Assembly: GCA_027625915.1 (NCBI GenBank)
Contig: JANTQA010000012.1
Span: 7,896,501-7,960,500 of the forward strand
DNA: 64,000 nucleotides
From: Anaeramoeba flamelloides
Taxonomy: Eukaryota; Metamonada; Anaeramoebidae
Direction: 5' to 3'
A program made the position numbers and the translations under genes. The notes beneath the pieces are model-generated. The model saw nothing but the letters and a program-made list of their open reading frames with translations, was not told the DNA's origin and made no database searches. Below, one piece after another: positions 36,606 to 47,900 of the stretch. Position 1 is the stretch's first letter; every line of letters starts with the position of its first letter.

Positions 36606-38668
36606 TCCAAAATTCAGGGGGGGGTAAATCCCCCTATAAATTAATTTATCAAAAATAAATAATAATTCCATAATTCGTGATTAATAATTGGTATTCCACT
36701 TTCTTTAGTTTTTTTTTTTTTATATATATATTGAAAAGATTTGAGTAAAATCCGAGATTTCTCTCAATTCTTTTAAATTAAAAAAAAAATCCTAGACACT
36801 AAATCTAAGAGTAGTACACTTGATAACTGAATTTTTATCTATTTTTTTATAAGTCTTTTAGATGTATTTTCACATATCTATGAAAGTACATAAGAATAAA
36901 CCAACAAAATAGATTTGAGTGTGTGTGTATTTTATATATAAGAATTATTGTGAGAAAGAAATTTTCTTTCCATTATTGTTGATTGTTTTTAAATTTTGAA
37001 AAATATATTGAAATATTCTAAAAGGATAAAATTTCTATTTTTTCTACTAATTCTTAGATTTTTTTTTTTTTGATGACTGTTTTGAAAATTATTTTTTGAA
37101 AAGATGAATTATATAGGAAAATGTACCAGATTTCTAATTGATAGATCATTAAGATATAAAAATTTTGTTTTTGAAATTGAACTAAAAGTTTTTTATCATT
37201 ATTTATAATTGTCTAATATCAATTAAAAACTAATCAACATGTCATGTAAGATAAATTTCTCTTAACCAATAATTAATAACAATGAAAGTTGATAAAAAAA
37301 ATAAAGGTAGTGAAAGTCCATGTCAATTTATCTTACTAATTATTTTGAAAGCAATTGTGTTGGTTTTGAATTGTCACTCTATTCGCACTTAGAGATCTCG
37401 AATATTTTTTTTCTGTTTTCATTTATCCAGTATTCTACTTTGAGAAAAGAATATAACAAAACCACGACAGGGTGATCTTATAGAGGGTTACAGAACAATA
37501 ATAAATCGAATTAAATTGAAAAGAATTGATTTTACTTTGAAAAGAAAACAATTTGTTTCAAATTGAAGATATTTAAGTATTTGACAATCTAAAATTAGAA
37601 ACGATTAATTTTTTTTTTCTAAAATTTGTATTTTTTAAATTTAGATTTGGTGAATTTTTTTGTTTTTTGACAACTTTGAATTTGTGTTAATTGAGGTTCT
37701 ATATTTTGAAACTATTTTTTTTTTTGATATCTGGATTTTTATTTTCCAGAAACCTGTAAAAGTTTTTTTTTGTTATTTAAATTTTTAAAATTGAAATCCT
37801 TTGATTTTTTTTTTTGCTATTTGGATTTTTTTCAGTGTACTACGGTGTTTTAAGTGATTTTGTTTTTTGGCAACTTTAAATTTTTGTAATTGAGATCCTG
37901 TTAACCTTTTATTTGTTTATTGCATTTTTTGTTTCAGATATTTGAACTGTTTTTTTTTTGTATTTGTATTTTTTGTTTTTATTCTTGTAATGGAAGACCT
38001 TGAATTTTCGATATATGTTCAATCCTTTGAATCTTTGCCTTATTTCCTTTAATTTTTTTCAATACTAGTGTTTGAAATTAAAATAGGAAAAAAAATTATC
38101 TTGTTTACTGTTTTCAATTCTTCAATGTGACTTTCATTTAGGATTATTTGGTATAACAATATATTTTTAACAAAAAAGGGTCAAACAAACAAATCAAGAT
38201 CATAAATTTCAATCTAATTCTTTGAAATTTTCTTCGTAAAGAAAATGGAAAACGAAGTGAAAAATGAAAATTGTTTCCCGTTTTTTCTTCAAATATCAGT
38301 AAAAAGAAGTCCACATCCCAGATTATCATTTTCAGAGAGTAAGTCAACTTCCTGATCACAAATGGAATTTATGGTAGGTACTAACGCCTTAAATGCTATT
38401 ATGATGATCAAAAGGCCATAAAAATAAAAGTGTTGTAACAAAAATAAACATTTGTCAAATAATTTGAAATTAATGTTATCTAGTTTTTTTATTATTGAAA
38501 ATAAATTATTTTAGATAATATAAAATTATTTTGATGAGATTTATTAAAGTGAACGTTGTCCTGTGGAGGTCAGATTTAAAATAGAGAGACAAAGTCTCTT
38601 GTTGTTTTGAGAATCCAATTGTTAAAATAAAGAAATGGATCTTTAATGAGTTATTTGTTTTGTTGATC

Positions 38669-39459
38669 TTAAAATTGTCTAAATTGTTTAACAGCATCAA
38701 CACCTTGTTGAGGTTCCCATTTAATTACATTGAAGTGTACTGTTTTTGATAGTGGTCTAAAAATTATTAATGGTTGGTATTAACAAATTAAAAACAAAAG
38801 AAAAGAAAAGAAAAAAAAAAAGCAAAAAAAAATAAATTAAAACAATCTTAACAAAAAAAAAGAAAAGAAAAAAATATAAAAAAAAGAAATTTACCTTGTT
38901 TGACCAATTGTAACAATGTCACCTGGTTTAACATGTTTGAAACATGGGGAGCAATGGGCTGGAAGATTTCTATGACGCTTTTCGAATCTGTTATACTTTT
39001 TTAAATAGTGGAGATAATCACGTCTGATGATGATTGTTCTTTCCATTTTTGTACTAATAACAACACCTCTTAATATTCTTCCACGGATACTTACGTTTCC
39101 AGTAAATGGACTGTTTAGGTTTTTTTTTTTTTTATTTTCATCAAAAAGATCGAAAAAAGATCGATTAGGTTAAAAAAAGAAAAGAAAAGAAAAGTTTTTT
39201 TTTATTTTAATAAAAAGCACATTTTGTTTCTTTGGTTTTGTGATTTTGGTTTCAGTTTCAAAGGAGCATAAAAAGAAATAACATACCATTTTTTATCAAT
39301 GTAGGTTCCTTCAATAGCTTCTTTTGGTGTTTTAAATCCTAATCCAATTTTTTTGACAAGTCTTGATTTACCTTTAACCCATCTTCCAAGTACTCTTCTT
39401 TTGTCTGAAACAAAGACACCTTTTTGTTTTTGGAATGCTCTTTGGTTTTGTTCGGTCAT
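38669..39459 (-). CDS. RPS11: 40S ribosomal protein S11 (uS17)
   Basis: Three exons on the minus strand, 39459–39287, 39110–38895 and 38756–38669, encode 158 residues, the same length as human RPS11. Both introns (176 and 138 bp) are GT–AG and phase 2; their junctions rebuild IDKK-CPFTGN and GQT-RPLSKT. Conserved blocks in order are [13 protein letters not shown] [68 protein letters not shown] and [14 protein letters not shown]. The protein binds 18S rRNA in the small ribosomal subunit. The start is the only sensible ATG and gives the usual N-terminus. A polyadenylation signal (AATAAA on the minus strand) lies at 38545–38540. No decay is seen; this is a single-copy housekeeping gene in this window. 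Confidence 0.96.
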
Positions 39460-41084
39460 TTAAATTCACAAATAAATGTAACACTTAAGAAAATGAAGAA
39501 AAATGAAAGTTTGGAACAAAAAACAAACAAAATCCTATTTGGGTGTTTATGATAAAAAAATTGTAAACAGAATAGTTTTTGATTTTTAAGAAAAGTCCAA
39601 ATCAATAAATAAGTGCTACTTTTGTATTGGAATGACGATTGGTACAGGAGAGAGAACTGTTTGAAAATCATCCAAATTCTCACATAAATGGTCACGAATA
39701 ATATACTCCCTGCTATAATAACAGTCTGTGTTTTAGGGATAAAATTGTCTCTCAATAAAAACATTTATTTCTCTTTCAATCTATTTTAATTACAGTCAGT
39801 TCCATTATTCAGACACAAACTTTGAGCAAAATTTAATGTACAAAAAAAAAATCTCAAATTAAGGCACAAAATCCAAATTCTAGAAAAATAATTTGTGTAA
39901 AAAAAAATTCCAAAAAATGTGCCTTTAATTTAAAAGATTTTACTGTGCCTTAAATTTCCTTGACAGTTTGTGTCTTAAAAATAGAACTGACTGTATTATA
40001 TCTAAACTTTTAAAAAAACATATTCAAGAAAAAAATCATATTGTCTCCAACTGAAAGATTTCCTTTCAATAATTTGAAGAAACAAAAACTAAAGAGATAA
40101 ATCTACAACCTTAGGATGTTTTTTTTGAATTCAGAAAAAAAATCAACAAATACAATTTAGCAAAATATTAAGGTCTATGAAGAAAAATAATCAATTTTTT
40201 GTTTCAATTTTTAAAAATTATTAATCACATTTAAACCAACTTTTAATGAAAATGATGATCTTCTATTAACCAAACGATATGATATTATTTTATTAGAGTA
40301 TTAATTTCTCTAAAAATAAACCATAAACAAAAAAGAGGGAAAGTTTATTTTTTTTTCCCTTTTTCTCTCAATAATTAATTGTTTAATATTTGAAAACAAT
40401 TAATAATAATAAAATTGAATATTGGTTAAATTTTTAAAAAGAGTAATGGCTACTCTACTCATCAAAGAATTAGTAAACCAAACCCCAATGGTAAAATATT
40501 GAATTGCGAAGGTAAATATTTTTTTGAGTTAATATGTCACCCAGATCTCAATGAGTCGAACAGTTCTTATTTATGAAATGATCCAATCAATAAACAAAAA
40601 TAACACACACAAAAAAAAAAAAAACATAATTTACTTTGTTTTGAATAAACCATATATTACACTTGAAGTTTACCGTTTACTTTTTAATTTCGATTTCTTC
40701 TCTAAATGTCATTTTTATTAATTTTGTATCTTTAAAAAATCATTTCTTTCATTTTTAAAACAACACTAGGGTTTGTCAAACAATTATTTTTATTTATTAT
40801 CATGCTAATTTAATGCTTTATTCAATAATTACATATTGTTTTTTTTTCTTTTGATTTTCTATAAAAATGGTGTATTCTGAACAACAAAGAATAATATCAA
40901 GATAAACTCAATTCCAAAAAATGGGACACAAAAAAAAATTACATTCATAAAAATATACTCCAAAATACATGATATTTGAACATTAAAATAATAAAAGACC
41001 CGAAAATATTTAATTAATACTATTTATATATTTTATAGTAAATTTAAAATTCAATTCGAAAAATAAAAAAAAAAAATAAAAAAA
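39460..41084. other. Region upstream of S11
   Basis: Presumed to hold the S11 promoter near 39460–39600, though no defined motif was identified. The rest is dispersed repeat A (39650–40625) and A/T spacer. No other gene seen. Confidence 0.4.
39650..40625 (+). repeat. Dispersed repeat A, copy 2 (upstream of S11)
   Basis: Diverged copy of 7690–8520, lying just upstream of the ribosomal protein S11 gene (which reads on the minus strand). No ORF of note. The two copies keep order and spacing over ~900 bp with many small indels. Confidence 0.65.
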
Positions 41085-41625
41085 GTGTGCCCCTATTTTT
41101 GGAACACGGTTACCAAAAAATCCATTTTTATTGAAAGAAAAATTAATAAAAACTATTAATAGATTCAGCCTGTCTTTTGATAACTAAATCTATCCTTTTA
41201 AATATAGAGTTTACTAATTATCTTAGGTTTCCCAACTCAAAGTATTTCTTACATTAGTGAAAATTTTAAAAATTCTTCTTCGTTTTTTGGTTACAATTTT
41301 TCAGTTTAGTATCCATAAATTCCCCATTGGATTTAAATCTTGTGGAATTGGGGGTCAAGGGTCCAGAACATTATATCCCCGATTTAAGTAAGTTTGAGTT
41401 TTTTTTTTGAGGTATGTGGACAAGCTCCATCCTTTTGGAAAATCCATTTCAACTCACTATATTCTGAATTGGCGAGTTGAATTTCCTTTGATTTTTTTGA
41501 TAATATCATTAATAATACATTCAGTATTCACATTTCCATTAATGATAATAAGGTCTGTTTGTAGGCCATGTGCCCTAGCACGCCATATCATGATTTTTTT
41601 TCAAAAAAATTTTTTCTCGATAAAA
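41085..41625 (-). mobile_element. Tc1/mariner-type DNA transposon relic
   Basis: The minus strand shows decayed transposase. A segment reading IMIWRARAHGLQTDL and IINGNVNTECIINDII resembles the Tc1 block around the second catalytic Asp. Further on come WIFQKDGACPHT (family: FQQDNAPCHT) and DLNPMGNLWILN (family: DLNPIENLW). The blocks lie in different frames separated by stops, so the element is dead, and the N-terminal DNA-binding half is not recognisable. One end, gtgtgcccctatttttggaa at ~41086, is matched by gtgtgccccaatttttggaa at ~41918 in direct, not inverted, orientation. That second motif lies only ~15–35 bp past the G-alpha stop codon. Confidence 0.8.
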
Positions 41626-41952
41626 AAAGAATCTTTTTTCTTTTTGAGAGAAAAAAAAAATTTTTTTTGTGATCAGAATGAAAACTTTTAAATTTCATTT
41701 TAAAGTGATTTTGAGATTTTCGAAAAGTTTTGAAAAAAAAAGAAAATTTTTTTTTTTATTTGAAAAAAAAGAATACAAAAAAAATCAAAAATCAAAAAAT
41801 AATGAAAAAAAATGATAAATAATTAACTTTAAAATTATTTACATTGATTGTTAATATCTAATGTTTCTATTTAAGAGTCAAATATCACTTTTCTTGGAAT
41901 TAAATTGATTTTGAAGGTGTGCCCCAATTTTTGGAATTGAGTTTATATAAAT

Positions 41953-44900
41953 TTATATTAAACCAATAGTCTTTAAAGTATTGTTAAATAAGGTATCTAT
42001 AGCGACTTTTGTGATATATTTAATCATTTTTGTATCAAGAGCGCATGTGACATAAGGGAAAATTTCTCTATTTTTATTAAACTGAGAGGACTTTCCAACT
42101 TCAAGGTATTTTGATGTGATGAATTCAACTGCATTATCATAATCTTTACCGCCATTGTATTCTTGAAAATATTCATGCAAATCAATTTCTTCTATTAAAT
42201 CTTTAAACAAATCTTGTTTATTTAAAAAGAGAATAATTGAGGATGAAACAAACCAAGGTGATTTACAAACTTGAGAAAAAAGATTGAGGGATTCCTTCAT
42301 ACGATTGATTCCACTATTTTCGAGTAAAACCTGACAATAACCGGTTAGAGAGGCAAAAAAAATCATTGAATTTGCACGCTCGAAACAATGATTCCATTTT
42401 TTCCTTTCACTTCTTTGCCCACCAACATCAATAAAGGTTATTTCGTATTTATCAAATTCATATGTTTCTTCATAAAGCCCAACAGTTGTTACACGACACC
42501 TCAACACATCTTCTGTGATTGGATCATAATCATCCTCTGAAATTCTTTCAAGTGAATTGAAAAAGCTAATTAAAGATAAAAATATAAAAATTTAATTTAT
42601 ATGATAAAATGGGATAAACATTTAAGTAAACCTTTTTGATCGAAGATGGTATTGTAAGAAATAGGCAAAGAACACACTTTATTTACTATTAATACTCTTA
42701 CAAGAAAATTAATTTAATTCCAAATCACAGAAACTTGAAATATTTGAATTTGGCAATAATTTCAAAATTAGAGTGATTTTTTTTTGGATAAACTCCAAAA
42801 TTTTATTTTTATCATATATATAAGAATTTCGTTTTTAAATAATTTTTGAAATTTCTTAGTTTTCATATAAAAGTAGAACACTTCCATTTTTATTTATTTT
42901 TTGTCATTAGGATTTTTTTTAATCTTTGTTTTGATTAGAAAATCAATAAATTTTCGGAATAAAAGACAAAATAACTAGAAAAACGCTGTTAGATTTTCCA
43001 AAATTCAAAGAATAGAGCAAAATCTTTGATTTTTTCACTATTTTTTTGAATTCCAGTAAAGATGTAGGGTACTCTACGACACTCTAAGAAAATGACTTTT
43101 TATTATCCTAATAAAAATTTTAGTGTGATGAAATTATTCCACAAGTACCCAGCTATCACATCTATATCATACTTCTTAGTACATATGGGGAAAATTAATA
43201 ACACACGATACATATTTGATAAAAAAAAAAAAAAATGTGCAAATGTCATATCACATAAATACCACACTGTGAGAGATCATTTTTTTTTTTTTTTATTTTT
43301 ATTTTTTTATCATAATTAGTAACCTTTGTTGTGTGCTTAGGCTGTATCCCATGTTTATCACACTATGATAGACAATTATTTTTCTTGGGGTGATATTATC
43401 ATTACACCTTATAATTTTTAAATATTCTTGACCATTCCATCCAGAAATATTTATTATTAAGTTTTCTCAAAAATTATTAAAATTTGTATTGAACAAGTTT
43501 AATTTTTCTATTTGTGAATTAATATTTTCATTATCTTTTTTTTTGAAAAATATTAATTTGTCTGATATGTTTTTATAGTCAAGAATTTCTAATTTCTTTT
43601 TGAGTTTAAATCTTCTTTTTTATAAATTGAAATTCTGACTTGATTAAATTTTACTTTAATTTTATAAATTATTCTTGGAGAATTGGTATTAATTTTTAAA
43701 AATTTTGTTACTTTTTTATTTATTCAATTAATCAATCGAGTTAAAATCTTTTTGATTTAAATTAAAAATAACTAATCCATAGAATAATTGACTAATTTAT
43801 ATTGATTTTACATTTGAAATTTTACTCCATTTGCTAGTTTTTTTTTAGTTAAAAATAAGTTTTATTTTTTTAAAACTATCTGTTATTTTTTTGAATTTTT
43901 TTGTAAATGTTTTCTCTTTTTCAAGACAAATTCCTAAATATTTTATTTCGGATAATTGGTTTGATTTAAAGGTTGTATAAATATCTGGGTTCATTCCAAA
44001 TTCTTGAATAGTTTTATAAATTATTATTAATTTTTTTAATCAATTTCTGATATTGGTCCTTCCATTATTAGAATTAAGTCATCTGCAAATATTTGAACAT
44101 GTTATTCAAGATTTTTTATTTTTTCAAATAAAAAAAATGACTGATAATCCCAAGTAATAAAAGTGATAAATGGAATCTCCTTGATATAATCCTATTACTT
44201 TTTTTTTTTTATAGTAACTTATTAGACACATTTTCATTTTTTTTTTTATTTCTAATATATTTATCTAGAGCATATGAAACGAAAATGTGACTAATTGTAT
44301 TAAAAAAATTTTTTTAATATCAATTATAACAACAAAAAATTCTTTATTTTTAATTTTTTCGAGTTCAAAAAGTAAATTTAGAACAGCTATTGTTGTATCC
44401 ATTTTTTTTTTTAATATAATTTAGATTGAGAATTTGATACTAAACCCCGAAAAAAACTCAAAGTATTCAACAACTAAGCTTTCGTTTTGAGATATAATAT
44501 AAATAGTATCGGTTTTTGTTAAATTAAACTCTTTGATTTTTTTTTTTTAGATGGTTATTTGAAATAAAAAAAATATTTTTAATTTCTTTAGTAAAGTTTT
44601 TTTAAAAACTTCAAGTACGATTCAAATCATGTACATAAACAGACCACAAGTACATACATGAATACAAGTATTAAAAATAGACAAATCAAATATCTCATAT
44701 ATTTAAAAACAATTTTAATTTATTTACCAATAAATAAACATATAACCTTTAGATATCTTTATTAATGAAATTCTCCGTTACATTAATGCTTTATAACTTT
44801 AATGAAAAGTAGTATTTAGAAAAGGTTAATTAAGGAATTGTTTTGATTTCAAATTTTGGAAATATTCTTTTTACTTTTTACTTGTAACAACCAAAATTCA

Positions 44901-47900
44901 AATGATTTTTTTGCAGATTTAAAATTAAATTTATTCCATCCATATAATAAACACAAATAGATAGTCATTATTTGAGCGTTGGAATTAATATTCATCCTAA
45001 ATTTGATCCATATATATATATATATATATATATTCATTATTTCTGTTTTAAAATGGTAATATTTGTAATTAACGAAAAAAAATAATTTAATAAAATGTAT
45101 TATTTTTAATAATAATAAGTGATAAGAAATTGAAAGTAAAATCATTACTAAGAAGCCGAATCGTTTAAATGGAATTTTTTGTTTCGAAACTGATATGTTT
45201 TTTTGATTCCAATATCATCCCATAATGTTTTTAATTCCCTGCCAAAGTTAGAATCCCAATTATCTATATCATTTTTTTTTTTAATCTCATTTGCCAATTC
45301 CTATTAGTTTTAATTTTTGAGATACATATTAAAAAAAATTAAAAAAAAAATTTTATTTGATTTATTAGAGGGAAATATATAAACACCTTTTTTTTTTTTT
45401 TTTGTAAATTAGTTAAACTATTATCTTCTCAAAGACGTTTGGTTTTTTAATTTAAGAAATAACAGGAAAATTCCTTCTATCGAAAAAAAAAAAAACAAAA
45501 TTGGGCTTTCTCGAATTTTCTGTTTATTTTCGAATTTATTTTGCATTTTTTGTTTAATTTTAAAGAAGAATTTTGAAATTAAATTTTCATTTATTTCTCA
45601 AATTTTAATAAATATGGCACTTTCAGTAAAATAGTTTTGTGAAATTAAAATAACCAGATAACTACCAATAGTTGATTCCTCATTTCAAAAAATTAATTAA
45701 AAATAATTTTGATCATTTAATGTTTTCTTTTTTTTTTAAAGTTTAAATTTTGATTTCAATACTTAATGGAGTATCAACACCATAATAATCACTGAAATTG
45801 AAATACATAACAGTATAATAAAAATTATATCGATGTTCTTAAGTTCTTGACTCTCCAAAATTTTAAAAAAAAAAAAATGTTAAAATTATAATTTTACAAA
45901 TATCAAAAATTAAAATTTCGGGGGAAATTTTATTTTAAACAAAATTAGAAGAAATTTAGAGAACTTTATTTAATTTTTTTTTGAAGATTATTTTTTGACA
46001 AGATTTAAGACTAAATCCTTTGATTTATATTTTCAGTTATTTTTTTTCAAATCATATTTATTCATTATTTGAACATAATTTTCTCGGCAAATGTTATCCA
46101 AAATCTAAATATTTGAGAGATCACAAAAAATAATTTTAATAATTATTTTTTTCAAAAATTCTACTTAAGGAAGTAAGTACATTTTACCATTTTGAAAATT
46201 TTTAATTGTGGTCAACATTACTGGAAAAATATTTTTTGAGTGCCACCAGATATTGAAACTTTGAAACCAAAACACCATTCACTAGTCTATTTGTGAATGG
46301 AATCAAAGTAATTCAGAGTTGAATCTTAATTTTTTCAATTTTTTGAACATTTTTTTTGATTAAATTTTTGGTTTTATTAAATTTGGTTTTGGATCTAGAA
46401 ATGTGTTTATACCAATGATCGAAATTAACCAAACAGTAAACTCAACAAAATATACCCGAAAGGGTGTGCATTTGAAACAAATATTTTCTTTTAGAAGACC
46501 AAACACGAAAGATCACCATTCCAAATAAATTTGTTGAAATCAATCGAGAAAAAAAAAAAATCGATAAAAGCCTATTTTTGAAGATTGGTTTTCTTTATCT
46601 TCTTAGTTTGTATGAATACAAACTATTTTTTTCCTTGAATTTCTCGCCCCATTACTATTTATTATTATTTTAAAAAACCTTTTGTTTTAAATTTGCTTTC
46701 AAAATTCTTTTTTAAAATATTTTTCTCAAACAAAGCCAAAACAAGGAATACTATTTCAAAAATTAAAATAAAGGGGTTGAATTCTTGGAATCAAAAAACA
46801 GTTACAAAAGATTCAAATCAAAATAATACAGAAATTCAATAACAAATTTCAATCAGATTCAGAATTTTTTTGAGTTCTCATTTTAATGAAAAATAAATAA
46901 TTATCAAATCAAACGAATTTGTCCAATAAACCCTTATTCTTGAAGAAGATTTCAAAAAATCTCTGATTTTCTGAACCCAAACTAGAATTAGATGACATAA
47001 ATGAAAATACGATTTTTAAATTCATTTTGGAAATTCTTTCGAAAGAAACAGTAATTTGTTTATCAAAAATTTTCCAAATAAAATTTTTTTCATAAAGAAT
47101 TAAAAATAAAACCAAATAAAGAATAAGTAATTGTGTAAAATGTTATAGATAAGATCAAGTAATAAATGATTTTTATTTATTTTTTTTTTGATCAATTTTT
47201 TCATTTTTTTGATTTGCGTTTTTTTGTTGGTATGAAAATATCTATTACTAGAATATATTCCACTCTAGTATTTATGAAAATATCAATGTATTTGACTAAA
47301 GAAATAATTTGAATAATTAAGTTTTACATAAATGGTGGCACTCAAAAAATGAAAAATGTACTTACCCCCTTAAGAAAAGAAAATTTCAGATTTCCTTAGT
47401 AGTTCTTTATATTTTTCTTTAATTGTATCATATCTTTTAAAAAGGGAATTTATTTTATTCGATAATACAATTTTACTGTTGAGAGAAAAATGTTGGACAC
47501 AGAAAAATGGTTAGACACCATTTTTAATTGGAAACATTACTGAAATTGAAAATCAAATACAATTGATAACTAGGTGACTTTTATATAAATACAGGTTTAA
47601 ATGTGCTACAAGTTCATTAATCTGTGGTGTTTGTAGAATACTCATTTGAATGGTTGATAACTAAAGTAGATCATGCAATTTTAACAAAAATCCAAGTTGT
47701 AGTAAAGTTTACTATTAATTCTGAAAATGGTAATTTTTAAACTAGCTTTAGATTATAAAAGATAAGGTTTTGAAAAAGTAGAAATACATTAATCGTTATT
47801 CTAATAAGTAGATTATTGTTATTTTCTTTAGTTATTTAACAAAGAAAAGAAATTAAAAATCAATTTCACTAATGTTACCAATTAAAAATGGTGTCCAACC

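Larger units (their letters stand above)
34704..38539. other. Spacer between FCP1-like gene and S11
   Basis: Contains the FCP1 polyadenylation signal, a (CTTT)n tract (34897–34924) and hairpin-element pieces near 36415–36830. Two short minus-strand stretches (35640–35745 and 38290–38500) read like protein for 30–50 codons but match nothing I know. No gene can be assembled. Confidence 0.45.

Noticed and set aside
41407-41691. 94-codon plus-strand ORF
   Set aside because: It is antisense to the Tc1/mariner relic, and its upper half is a poly-A/T run.
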